64,000 nt of DNA from Acidobacteriaceae bacterium KBS 89 (lineage in GTDB: Bacteria; Acidobacteriota; Terriglobia; Terriglobales; Acidobacteriaceae), in NCBI GenBank assembly GCA_000381605.1, contig KB906757.1, positions 522,550 through 586,549 on the forward strand. Direction: 5' to 3'. Made by a program: the position numbers and the translations under genes. Of the stretch, positions 1 to 7,991 are shown piece by piece (positions within the stretch are counted from its first letter, which is position 1; every line of letters starts with the position of its first letter). A model generated the notes under the pieces. That model saw nothing but the letters and a program-made list of their open reading frames with translations, was not told the origin of the DNA and did no database searches.

Positions 1-534
1 CATCGTCTCTACCAGCCCGCCCAGCGTCGCCACATCGAAGACAAACTCGTGCGAGCCCTCGCTCACCGCATTCTTCTCCCACCCCAGCTCGCGTGTCATA
101 CCCGCGTTGATGCCATCCGGCTTCATCCTGTGCCAGTGATCGTGAAAGCGAAACACCGCAACATCATGCTCCGCGATAAACCTCCGCTTGAACTCATACG
201 TTGGATCGCCCTCCAACTCCTTCGTCGTATCCAGGTGCGACCAGAACGTCGGCTCGTGTGTCACGATCATGTTTCTCCCCGCTGCGACTGCACGTTGTAT
301 CACCTCAAGCGTAGCCATCATCGTCGTCGCGATCCCCTTCACCCGCACCTCCGGCGACCCGGCAACAATCCGGTCCACCGTCTCCGTCATCCACGGAATC
401 CCCACCTTGCCCTTGATGCGCTCCACCACCTCGCCGGCCGTCAAAGCGCCCCCAGCCTGGGCAAAACCATGCACTCGTGAGGCCGCAGCCAGCGTAGCCC
501 CTCCCACAACCAGCGAACGACGCGTCATCGACAT
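1..534 (-). CDS. Nif3-like (DUF34) dinuclear metal protein with Tat signal, 3' part outside window
   Basis: Read on the minus strand from position 534 to the window edge, without a stop, so the C-terminus is missing. The product starts MSMTRRSLVVGGATLAAAS, a twin-arginine (Tat) signal ending near VHGFAQA. The mature part has the Nif3-like pattern: a VKGIATTMMATLEV segment followed by VTHEPTFWSHLD, where the first metal-binding His of the family is expected, then FRFHDHWH. Nif3/DUF34 proteins form hexamers with a two-metal site; their biochemical role is poorly defined. In-frame starts also exist at 543 and 528; 534 keeps the usual few residues before the RR pair. Export by Tat would suit a protein that folds around metal in the cytoplasm. 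Family call fairly sure, role unknown. Confidence 0.7.
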   Translation of the reverse strand, partial: MSMTRRSLVVGGATLAAASRVHGFAQAGGALTAGEVVERIKGKVGIPWMTETVDRIVAGSPEVRVKGIATTMMATLEVIQRAVAAGRNMIVTHEPTFWSHLDTTKELEGDPTYEFKRRFIAEHDVAVFRFHDHWHRMKPDGINAGMTRELGWEKNAVSEGSHEFVFDVATLGGLVETM

Positions 535-708
535 GTACACCATTCTGCCAAAGAAGCAGGATCAACGCCTAAGGTCATGAAAACGAGGCTATCGGCAAGT
601 TTCAGGTGGAAGTTGCCGCAAACGCGACTTGACGGGAACTTCGGAACTAGACGTTACCCTAGGCCCATATTTGTTGGGCTGAAGACACTTCGGGTGTAAA
701 GTCCCTAC

Positions 709-1175
709 GTGAAAGGTGTACGCAGAATCGTCGCAGTATGCTGTGCAGTGACGTCTTCTGCGCAAGTCGCTCCCCGCGTCGTCGAGTCTGCGAGCTTTCG
801 GGTGCTCGTTCTGGACGCGCTCAGTGGAAAACCTCAAGCTAACGTTACGGTCCCTTATCTTTGCGACGAGATTCCGCATTCGATAACAACTAAAGCGACG
901 ACGGATGCGAATGGGATTGCTGTGGTTCCCTACACCTGTAAGCCTGGAAACAAGATCGAAGTTGACGCTGTCCCGAAGATTGGCAAGGAGGGGTGCGGCA
1001 GCGGGGCTGAAGCAACTCTAGAGGAAATCATGTCGAACGGCATGTAGCTCGGCCTGACGCAGATGGGAGTGTCTGGTGCCCCACAAAGATCAGCCGCAAG
1101 CTGACTCCGGTTCCGGGGCAAGTAATACTGTTCGTGAAGAAGCCAACATGGTGGCAATCTCACGTAGCCGGGTAG
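709..1175 (+). pseudogene. Small secreted protein with carboxypeptidase-regulatory-like (beta-sandwich) domain, frameshifted near C-terminus
   Basis: A GTG start at 709 opens a frame with a short hydrophobic leader (IVAVCCAVTSSAQVAP) and a domain reading FRVLVLDALSGKPQANVTV and later TTDANGIAVVPY, typical of Cna-B/carboxypeptidase-regulatory-like beta-sandwich proteins. The frame stops at 1045-1047 right after EEIMSNG. In the frame one base back the text continues sensibly from 1041: HVARPDADGSVWCP, then KISRKLTPVPGQVILFV, ending QSHVAG with a stop at 1173-1175. Adding a single base near 1040 joins the two parts. So this is either a gene broken by a one-base deletion or a sequencing error. 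No partner genes are evident nearby. Confidence 0.55.
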
Positions 1176-1559
1176 GTGTCCCAACCGTCTTTCAAGTTGG
1201 TGCTCCCGGAATACGAGTTCCCGACGATCAGGACGAACTTGCAGATAACCAGACTTCAGAGGCACAAGGATTGCTAGCTGAAGCGGTCTGAGTGACTTGG
1301 CGATTTCGCTGCAAGTGAGAAAGTGGCAAACGCATTTGCCCCCGACAGGCGCCCAATTGAGGAATCTTCGTACATTGCCATCACGGCCTCCTTACAAATT
1401 CCTTCCGCTCCTGCTAATACTGCTAGTTCTCTCCCTTCCGTATCGCGGGCTAGACTCAGCTCTGCCGGCCGGCTTGTGGAACGGCAGCCCCCAGCCGTCG
1501 TTCAGGCTTCTTAGCAAATCAGCCGAGCGAAGGTAGAGTACCTAGTACACCGAGCGACT
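1176..1559. other. Intergenic stretch without a supported gene
   Basis: Short open frames on the plus strand here (for example 1297-1536) are proline/leucine/arginine-rich, overlap each other in different frames and show no domain or good ribosome site. I see only the upstream region of the DUF389 gene that starts at 1560. Confidence 0.5.
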
Positions 1560-2597
1560 ATGAGCGCAGCACAACCAACCGCCGAAGCCAATTTTGAAAC
1601 AATCAAGGCCCGGCGCGCCGCAATTCATGGATCGGTGATTGCCGGCGCCGAATTGACCGGCCCCTATCTGGCAATGAACGTGGCCGCCGCTTTGATCGCC
1701 GGATTCGGGCTGATGGAGAATTCGCCTGCCGTGATCATCGGAGCAATGCTGATCGCGATGCTATTTGGCCCGATCATCGGCATCGCGATGGCGCTAGCCG
1801 AGGCTGACCTTCGCTTGCTTGGCCGAGCATTAAAAGCAGAAATTGTTGGAGCCATATGCGTACTTGCAATCGGTTGTTTGATTGGCCTTTTGTCGCGGCA
1901 CCTCACGATCGGCAGCGAGATCCTCAATCGAACTTCCCCTAATCTCCTTGACTTGTTAATCGCACTCGTCGGTGGTCTTGCTGGAGGATTCACATTTCTT
2001 TCAACGAGCTTGAGCGGTGTCATTGTCGGCGTCGCCATCGCAACTGCACTAGTGCCGCCGTTGACGACTTGCGGCATCCTTTTGGCTCGCGGACTGCCGG
2101 AGCCGGCCATGGGCGCGTTCCTGCTATTCTTGGCCAACTTCTCGGCGATCGCCTTTGGAGCAATGGTCGTCTTTCTACTAGCTGGATATCGGCCTGCCGC
2201 AATGGAGAAAGTCCAAAAGGTGGTCGTGCCGCGATTGGTATCCGTCGCCTTGTTGCTCGCTCTTGCATTCCATCTATTTGGCACGCTTCTGCATACCAGC
2301 GCACAGGCAATACTCCGAAGCAACATTCAAAGAGTCCTGGCCCAGGCGATTGCAAGAGTTCCAGGGGCGCGATTGGCCGAAGTCAAGCTGATCCCCAAAC
2401 AAGGCAAGACGAGCGTCTGGGCGGTGATCCGCACTCCGCAACCATTTACTCCCGAGCAGGTTGCTGACTTGAATGACCTTGTCAATACTGCGGCAGGACG
2501 TAGCATCGGGCTCACGGTCCGGTCGGTTATAACGGCGGAAACCACGAGATACGAGAATGTCTACGAGCCGGAAGTTTTGCCTGACGAAGTGCGTTGA
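1560..2597 (+). CDS. DUF389 family integral membrane protein
   Basis: 345 residues. Hydrophobic segments cover roughly residues 26-240, followed by a soluble tail of about 100 residues. Family-typical stretches are NSPAVIIGAMLIAMLFGPI at 54-72 and, later in the membrane part, ATALVPPLTTCG (161-172) and NFSAIAFGA (193-201). DUF389 proteins are widespread polytopic membrane proteins whose transported substrate, if any, is not established. The ATG at 1560 precedes the first membrane segment by about 25 residues; the ribosome site is weak. The gene stands alone, with about 440 bases to the convergent kdp operon. Family assignment is firm; no function is inferred. Confidence 0.85.
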   Translation: MSAAQPTAEANFETIKARRAAIHGSVIAGAELTGPYLAMNVAAALIAGFGLMENSPAVIIGAMLIAMLFGPIIGIAMALAEADLRLLGRALKAEIVGAICVLAIGCLIGLLSRHLTIGSEILNRTSPNLLDLLIALVGGLAGGFTFLSTSLSGVIVGVAIATALVPPLTTCGILLARGLPEPAMGAFLLFLANFSAIAFGAMVVFLLAGYRPAAMEKVQKVVVPRLVSVALLLALAFHLFGTLLHTSAQAILRSNIQRVLAQAIARVPGARLAEVKLIPKQGKTSVWAVIRTPQPFTPEQVADLNDLVNTAAGRSIGLTVRSVITAETTRYENVYEPEVLPDEVR

Positions 2598-3039
2598 GGC
2601 TCCGCGTTCGGTAAGTCCCGGAAAGTCGGCAATACCGAAGTATTATTGGCCCCCGGCAGTGCACGTAAAACGGGGTTTTGAGAAACCGAGAAGGTTCAAC
2701 TTGCACACTACCCAAAATTCCGCCCTGGTTTAAGAGCAAAGCCTGTTTTTGTCTCTCACTTTTTCCCGCGTTTTTAGCCCAGAAAACGCATGTCAAGCCC
2801 CCAAACCACCTAAACCATTACCAATCAACAAGATCCACGTGGCGTATTAGTTCCACTCCAACCGCTATACTGAATATATAGATCAAAACGAGTTAGCCCC
2901 GGCCATCCACCGGGGCTAACTCGTTTAGAAAGACTATTTTGGACGCAACACCTTTGTTATCAATATTTTGCAGCGATCAGACCCACCGTAAACTACTGAA
3001 TATAAACGGTTTACGTGCGGGTAATAGGGGGGGACCCAC
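2598..3039. other. Intergenic region between DUF389 gene and kdpC, AT-richer, with two inverted repeats
   Basis: No convincing gene. It contains the long hairpin at 2886-2926 (listed separately) and a weaker dyad with 7-base arms CGTAAAC/GTTTACG at 2987-2993 and 3009-3015, close to the 3' end of kdpC. The text TACTGAATATA occurs twice (about 2870 and 2994). Meaning unknown. Confidence 0.5.
2886..2926 (-). terminator. Perfect 17-bp hairpin, probable terminator of the kdp operon
   Basis: Arms AAACGAGTTAGCCCCGG (2886-2902) and CCGGGGCTAACTCGTTT (2910-2926) pair perfectly around a 7-base loop. It lies between the convergent DUF389 gene and kdp operon, about 115 bases past the kdpC stop. Read on the minus strand the stem ends in TTTT, a short U-run; on the plus strand the tail is less U-rich. 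Confidence 0.6.
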
Positions 3040-3612
3040 CTAGTGAGCAGCGGATGCCTGATCCAGATCCATGTTCAGCAACAACACGTTTACTCGCGGC
3101 TCGCCCAGGAATCCCAACTGCCGCCCATTTGTATGTTCAGAGATCAGCCTGCGAACCGCGTCCTCCGACAGATGCCGCTCCCGGGCCACCCGGGCCACCT
3201 GAAACTCCGCCGCAGCCGGCGTGATATCAGGATCGAGACCCGAGCCCGAAGCCGTCACCAGGTCGATCGGAACATCCTGCCCCGGATGGTCGACCTGCAA
3301 CGCAGCAACGTCCCCTGCCACCCGGTCGATCAGCTTCTTGTTCGTCGGCGCGTAGTTCGATCCGCCCGAGTTAGCCGCGTCGTACCCGTTGCCCGCCGCC
3401 GAAGGCCGCGAGTGAAAGTACTGGGGAGCAGAAAATGGTTGACCAATGATTCGCGAACCAACCAGCTGACCGTCTTTATAGATCAGCTGCCCATTCGCCT
3501 TATCGTGAAACAGCAGCTGAGCCAGTCCGGTAACAACCAGAGGATAGATCAGCCCAAAGATAACAGTGGTGACCACGGTATAAAGAACAGCGGTAATCAG
3601 ATTGCGACGCAT
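3040..3612 (-). CDS. kdpC: K+-transporting ATPase subunit C
   Basis: 190 residues, normal for KdpC. It has one N-terminal membrane helix (ITAVLYTVVTTVIFGLIYPLVV, about 6-27) and then the soluble part with the family signature around GSRIIGQPFSAPQYFHSRPS and AANSGGSNYAPTNKKL. KdpC is the single-span subunit of the KdpFABC high-affinity potassium pump and is needed for assembly and ATP-driven uptake. It is the last gene of the operon, starting 10 bases after the kdpB stop. The likely terminator is the hairpin at 2886-2926. Confidence 0.95.
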   Translation of the reverse strand: MRRNLITAVLYTVVTTVIFGLIYPLVVTGLAQLLFHDKANGQLIYKDGQLVGSRIIGQPFSAPQYFHSRPSAAGNGYDAANSGGSNYAPTNKKLIDRVAGDVAALQVDHPGQDVPIDLVTASGSGLDPDITPAAAEFQVARVARERHLSEDAVRRLISEHTNGRQLGFLGEPRVNVLLLNMDLDQASAAH

Positions 3613-3622
3613 AAAAGTTCCT

Positions 3623-5662
3623 TCAAGCCAGATGAATGGCCGTAATGATGATGTCGATTAGCTTGATGCCGAGAAACGGAGCGACAATGCCGCCAACGCC
3701 ATACAGAATCAGGTTGCGTCGCAGCAGCGCCTCCGCTGACATCGCCTTGTAACCCACGCCCCGCAGCGCCAGTGGAATCAGCCCGACGATGATCAGCGCA
3801 TTGAAGATCACCGCGGAAAGAATCGCCGACTGCGGCGTCTGCAGATGCATGATGTTCAACGCATTCAGCACAGGGAAGGTCGCCGCAAACATCGCCGGAA
3901 TAATGGCGAAGTACTTTGCAACATCGTTCGCAATCGAAAACGTAGTCAGCGCGCCTCGAGTCATCAGCAACTGCTTCCCGATCTCGACGATCTCAATCAG
4001 CTTCGTCGGATTCGAGTCGAGGTCGACCATGTTGCCTGCCTCCTTCGCTGCCTGCGTGCCGGTGTTCATCGCCACGCCCACATCGGCTTGCGCCAGCGCG
4101 GGAGCATCGTTCGTCCCGTCGCCGGTCATCGCGACCAGCTTTCCTTCCGACTGTTCGCGGCGAATAAGATCCATCTTGTCCTTCGGCTTCGCCTCCGCCA
4201 GGAAGTCGTCAACACCGGCCTCCCGCGCGATCGCCGCCGCCGTCAGCGGATTGTCGCCGGTGATCATGATCGTTCGGATCCCCATCGACCGAAGCTGAGC
4301 AAACCGCTCCCGCATTCCACCCTTCACAACGTCCTTCAGGTGAATCACACCCAGCGCCTGCCGGTTCTCAGCCACGACAAGAGGAGTGCCTCCACTCCTC
4401 GCCACCGTCTCAACAGCGGCACGCACCTCATCCGGCAAAACACCGCCATTTTCCTTCAAAAATCCGGCAATCGCGTCGGTCGAACCCTTACGGATCACGC
4501 GACCATCCAGATTCACACCCGACATTCTCGTCACCGCGCTGAACGGCACAAACTCAGCCTGCATCTCGCTCAGCTCGCGCCCGCGAAGTCCATACATCTC
4601 CTTCGCCAGCACCACAATGCTCCGTCCTTCCGGAGTCTCATCCGGAAGCGAAGACAACTGCGCAGCATCAGCCAACTGATCCTTGCTCACTCCAGGAGCA
4701 GGAATGAACTCCGAAGCCTGGCGATTCCCCAACGTAATCGTCCCCGTCTTATCGAGCAGCAGCGTATTCACATCGCCAGCCGCTTCCACCGCTCGTCCTG
4801 ACATCGCCAGCACATTGTGTTGCACCAGCCGATCCATTCCCGCAATCCCGATCGCAGAAAGCAGTCCGCCAATCGTCGTAGGAATTAGGCAAACCAGCAG
4901 CGAGATCAGCACAAACACCGATTGCGGCGCAGTCGAGTAGATCGCGATCGGCTGCAGCGTCACAACAGCCAACAGGAAGATGATCGTCAGACCAGCCAAC
5001 AGGATATTGAGTGCAATCTCGTTAGGAGTCTTCTGCCGCTCCGCGCCTTCCACCAGCGCAATCATCCGGTCCAGAAACGTCTCCCCAGGATTCGACGTGA
5101 TCCGAACCGTGATCTGGTCCGACAGCACGCGCGTCCCACCTGTCACCGCCGACCGATCGCCTCCAGCCTCCCGAATCACCGGCGCAGATTCCCCCGTGAT
5201 CGCCGACTCATCCACCGAAGCAACTCCCTCAGTCACCTCTCCATCTCCGGGAATCATTCCCCCAGCAACCACATACACCACATCCCCAGCCCGCAGGTCC
5301 GAACTCGGGACCTCCTCCGTTCCCCCGCCCGCCCGGAATCGCACCGCCATCGTCTCCGACTTCGCCCGCCGCAATGCATCAGCCTGAGCCTTACCGCGGC
5401 CTTCAGCCATCGCCTCGGCAAAGTTAGCAAACAGCACCGTGAACCACAGCCAAAGCGTAATCTGCAGATCGAAACCAAACGCGTCATGATGCGACAACAC
5501 ATCTCGCAGCAGATAGATGCTTGTGATGACACTGCCAATCTCCACCACAAACATGACCGGGTTCTTCATCATCATGCGGGGGCTCAATTTCCTCAGCGCA
5601 TCAATCAACGCGCGGCGTACGATCTTGGTGTCCCAAAGGGACCTTTTACGAGTGTTTGCCAT
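3623..5662 (-). CDS. kdpB: K+-transporting P-type ATPase subunit B
   Basis: 679 residues, the usual length. It carries the P-type ATPase landmarks in order: TGES (156-159, actuator domain), the phosphorylation motif DKTGT with Asp304, and MTGDGTNDAPAL in the P-domain hinge. Membrane helices flank these blocks. KdpB hydrolyses ATP to energise K+ movement through the KdpA channel. The ATG at 5662 gives MANTRKRSLW and lies 27 bases after the kdpA stop, consistent with one transcript. Nothing is truncated. Confidence 0.97.
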   Translation of the reverse strand: MANTRKRSLWDTKIVRRALIDALRKLSPRMMMKNPVMFVVEIGSVITSIYLLRDVLSHHDAFGFDLQITLWLWFTVLFANFAEAMAEGRGKAQADALRRAKSETMAVRFRAGGGTEEVPSSDLRAGDVVYVVAGGMIPGDGEVTEGVASVDESAITGESAPVIREAGGDRSAVTGGTRVLSDQITVRITSNPGETFLDRMIALVEGAERQKTPNEIALNILLAGLTIIFLLAVVTLQPIAIYSTAPQSVFVLISLLVCLIPTTIGGLLSAIGIAGMDRLVQHNVLAMSGRAVEAAGDVNTLLLDKTGTITLGNRQASEFIPAPGVSKDQLADAAQLSSLPDETPEGRSIVVLAKEMYGLRGRELSEMQAEFVPFSAVTRMSGVNLDGRVIRKGSTDAIAGFLKENGGVLPDEVRAAVETVARSGGTPLVVAENRQALGVIHLKDVVKGGMRERFAQLRSMGIRTIMITGDNPLTAAAIAREAGVDDFLAEAKPKDKMDLIRREQSEGKLVAMTGDGTNDAPALAQADVGVAMNTGTQAAKEAGNMVDLDSNPTKLIEIVEIGKQLLMTRGALTTFSIANDVAKYFAIIPAMFAATFPVLNALNIMHLQTPQSAILSAVIFNALIIVGLIPLALRGVGYKAMSAEALLRRNLILYGVGGIVAPFLGIKLIDIIITAIHLA

Positions 5663-5689
5663 TTGCGAGTCTGCTTTTCCTTTTACGAA

Positions 5690-7465
5690 CTAGAAGCTTT
5701 TACCTGCCTGCATCAGCAGGTGCTCAAGGATGGGACCGAGCGAGAGAGCGGGGAAGAACGTCAGCGCGCCAACAATAAGAATCACGCCAACTAAGAGAAC
5801 CGTGAATAGAGGCGTGTGCACGGGAAAGGTCCCAGGCGATGGAGGCACCAACTTCTTCCTTGCGAGATTGCCCGCGATCGCCAACATAGGGACAATCATC
5901 AGGAACCGGCCAATTAGCATTGCCGCGGCCAGGGACAAGTTGTACCAATGGGTGTTTGCGCTCAATCCACCGAAAGCGGATCCGTTGTTTCCAGTCGCCG
6001 ACGTGTAGGCGTACAAAATCTCTGAAAGCCCATGCGGTCCACTATTCGCCAGTGACGCGAGCCCAAGTTGCGGCATCATCAGCGCCACCGCCGAAAAGCC
6101 TAAAATAGACAGCGGAAAGATGAGCACGTAGAGCATTGCCATCTTGACGTCATACGATTCAATCTTCTTACCGAGATACTCCGGCGTACGTCCGACCATC
6201 AACCCCGCAATAAACACGGCCAACACAACAAAGATCAACATCCCATAGAGCCCCGCACCCACGCCGCCAAAAATCACCTCACCCAGCATGATGTTGACCA
6301 TTGGAACCAGACCGCCGAGCGGCATGAACGAGTCATGCATTGAGTTAACCGCGCCACAGCTGGCGTCTGTTGTCACGGTAGCGAACAGCGCCGAATTGGC
6401 GATGCCGAACCGCACCTCTTTGCCCTCCATGTTTCCACCGGCCTGCGTTGCAGCAACGTGCTGATCGACGGAGTGCAGGAGCGGATTCGGCTGAGCTTCC
6501 GCATAATAGGCTACGAACACGCCGACGAAAAATAGTGCCGCCATCGCAGCGAATACGGCCCAGCCATGCTTCGGTGCTCGCGTCATCCGCCCCAGCGTCA
6601 CGGTAAGCGCTGCCGGGATCACAAAAATTGAAAACATCTGCATCAGGTTGGTCAACGGAGTCGGGTTCTCGAACGGATGTGCGCTGTTCCCGTTGAAGAA
6701 GCCCCCGCCATTGGTGCCAAGCATCTTGATGGCCTCTTGCGAGGCCGTTGGACCCTGCGCGATGTTCTGCGTCGTCACCGTCTGCGTTGCTGTTTTTCCA
6801 TCTGTGCCTGTTGTAGTTACAGTCTGCGACTGAACTAACTTTGCCTGGTCGTAGGGACGAAAGTTCTGCACCGTCCCCTGCGACACCAACAGCAACGCAT
6901 AGACCACACACGCCGGCAGCAGCACCCATAGACAGGCTCTCGTCGTATCTACCCAAAAGTTGCCGAGCGTCTTCGACTCTCGTCGCGAAATTCCGCGGAT
7001 CAGAGCCACCACCAGTGCCATCCCAACTGCCGCAGAAAAGAAATTATGGAAAGCGAGCGTAAGCATCTGCGTCAGATAACTCATCGTCGTTTCGGGCACA
7101 TACGACTGCCAGTTAGTATTCGTTGTAAACGATGCAGCAGTGTTCAGTGCAAGATCGGGGGCCACCGCGGCGAGATGCTGCGGGTTCAGCGGCAGTATGT
7201 GTTGAAGCCGCTCAATCGCGTATGTTGCAAGCATCGTGACCACACTGAAGAGCAGCATCACCACGGCATACTCGGTCCAGGCCATCTCTCGCGTCTCGTC
7301 GATCCCAGTAATCCGATAGACAAATCGCTCGATCGGACGAAAGATACCATCGGCCCAGGTGCGTTCCCGCTCAAAAACTCGCGCCATATACGCGCCTAAT
7401 GGCTTCGCGCAGAGCAACACCAACGCAAAAAAGAAGAAAACTTGAAACCAGCCGTTCGCCGTCAT
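5690..7465 (-). CDS. kdpA: K+-transporting ATPase subunit A (channel subunit)
   Basis: 591 residues, within the family range. Polytopic membrane protein with the four KdpA selectivity-filter-like regions; recognisable pieces are NTAASFTTNTNWQSY, MLGTNGGGFFNGNSAHPFENP and SATGNNGSAFGGL, all with the conserved Gly clusters. KdpA forms the K+-selective pore of KdpFABC. It starts 14 bases after the kdpF stop. The loop before the GTNGGGFFN filter contains a Thr/Gln-rich stretch (about 195-240). Confidence 0.97.
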   Translation of the reverse strand: MTANGWFQVFFFFALVLLCAKPLGAYMARVFERERTWADGIFRPIERFVYRITGIDETREMAWTEYAVVMLLFSVVTMLATYAIERLQHILPLNPQHLAAVAPDLALNTAASFTTNTNWQSYVPETTMSYLTQMLTLAFHNFFSAAVGMALVVALIRGISRRESKTLGNFWVDTTRACLWVLLPACVVYALLLVSQGTVQNFRPYDQAKLVQSQTVTTTGTDGKTATQTVTTQNIAQGPTASQEAIKMLGTNGGGFFNGNSAHPFENPTPLTNLMQMFSIFVIPAALTVTLGRMTRAPKHGWAVFAAMAALFFVGVFVAYYAEAQPNPLLHSVDQHVAATQAGGNMEGKEVRFGIANSALFATVTTDASCGAVNSMHDSFMPLGGLVPMVNIMLGEVIFGGVGAGLYGMLIFVVLAVFIAGLMVGRTPEYLGKKIESYDVKMAMLYVLIFPLSILGFSAVALMMPQLGLASLANSGPHGLSEILYAYTSATGNNGSAFGGLSANTHWYNLSLAAAMLIGRFLMIVPMLAIAGNLARKKLVPPSPGTFPVHTPLFTVLLVGVILIVGALTFFPALSLGPILEHLLMQAGKSF

Positions 7466-7479
7466 TTAAATACTTCCTC

Positions 7480-7566
7480 TTAAAACTTTTCCGGGCGCAG
7501 CAGCGCGTACACCAGGTAAACGAGCAGGGCCACCGTTACAAGACCAAGCGCCAGCGTTTCGATCAT
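7480..7566 (-). CDS. kdpF: K+-transporting ATPase subunit F, 28-aa membrane peptide
   Basis: A 28-residue peptide, MIETLALGLVTVALLVYLVY followed by ALLRPEKF, matching KdpF in length and in its C-terminal ..LLRPEKF signature. KdpF is a single-span peptide that stabilises the Kdp complex in the membrane. The ATG at 7564-7566 overlaps the stop of the 34-codon gene upstream by four bases (ATGA), and an AAGGAG ribosome site lies 9 bases before it. Confidence 0.93.
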   Translation of the reverse strand: MIETLALGLVTVALLVYLVYALLRPEKF

Positions 7567-7667
7567 CTCTGAGACTCCTTCGTGCCTAACCGATCGCATC
7601 CCATTGCGTATGCAATCGCAAGCGCAAAGAACAGAACGCTTGCCCCAATACACCCGATGTCCCACAT
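7563..7667 (-). CDS. 34-aa single-span membrane peptide preceding kdpF
   Basis: Starts at ATG 7665-7667 with a GGGAG ribosome site about 9 bases upstream and overlaps kdpF by four bases. The peptide is MWDIGCIGASVLFFALAIAY followed by AMGCDRLGTKESQR: one membrane span and a GCDRL motif on the C-terminal side. Similar short peptides with a GCDRL-type end occur before kdpF in other bacteria, from memory; I know no name or proven role. Translational coupling suggests it belongs to the Kdp complex or adjusts its expression. A longer frame upstream of this ATG lacks a better start. Confidence 0.75.
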   Translation of the reverse strand: MWDIGCIGASVLFFALAIAYAMGCDRLGTKESQR

Positions 7668-7693
7668 GATTTTGACTCCCGCCCCCGAAACGT

Positions 7694-7721
7694 GCTCAAA
7701 ATAAGTTGCTACATTTTGAGC
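7694..7721 (-). promoter_or_regulatory. Perfect 9-bp dyad in the kdp leader
   Basis: Arms GCTCAAAAT (7694-7702) and ATTTTGAGC (7713-7721) with a 10-base spacer, ending 27 bases before the first start codon of the operon. It has no U-run, so it is not an ordinary terminator; it could be an operator or a structured 5' leader element. Confidence 0.5.
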
Positions 7722-7783
7722 GATCATCGGATTCCCTGGCCGGCGGCTCCTGTGACGCCTTCTGCTCAACCGCGACCTTCACT

Positions 7784-7831
7784 ATTGAAGCAGCCGAAGC
7801 GTAAAGAAGGTGTAGAAAGCCCGTAAAGAAG
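7784..7831 (-). promoter_or_regulatory. Candidate kdp promoter with three 11-bp-phased direct repeats
   Basis: On the plus strand GTAAAGAAG begins at 7801, GTAGAAAG at 7812 and GTAAAGAAG again at 7823: exact 11-base steps, the spacing typical of OmpR/PhoB-class response-regulator boxes. Reading on the minus strand, TTCAAT (7784-7789), a 4/6 match to a -10 hexamer, follows the last repeat by 11 bases, as in PhoB-type class II promoters. KdpE belongs to this regulator class, but no kdpDE genes are in the window. The regulator is inferred, the repeats are seen. Confidence 0.5.
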
Positions 7832-7991
7832 TCGTATACGACGGGGCCTGCGGCCACCTTAACGGCAAAGATCTGCAACACATCTGAGATGCCGGCAGGA
7901 AACAGATTGGGTTCATTTTTGAAGTGAGAAACTCAAGGTCGACGTAGTCGCTAACTGTCGCGCTATTTCGTTCGACGCGTTTGAACTGCCC

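Noticed and set aside
1297..1536. Possible small gene before DUF389
   Set aside because: Pro/Leu-rich text, competing frames and no ribosome site or homology that I recognise.
7668..7991. c-di-AMP (ydaO-type) riboswitch in the kdp leader
   Set aside because: K+ genes often have one, but I could not find its conserved core sequences here; only repeats and a dyad are visible.
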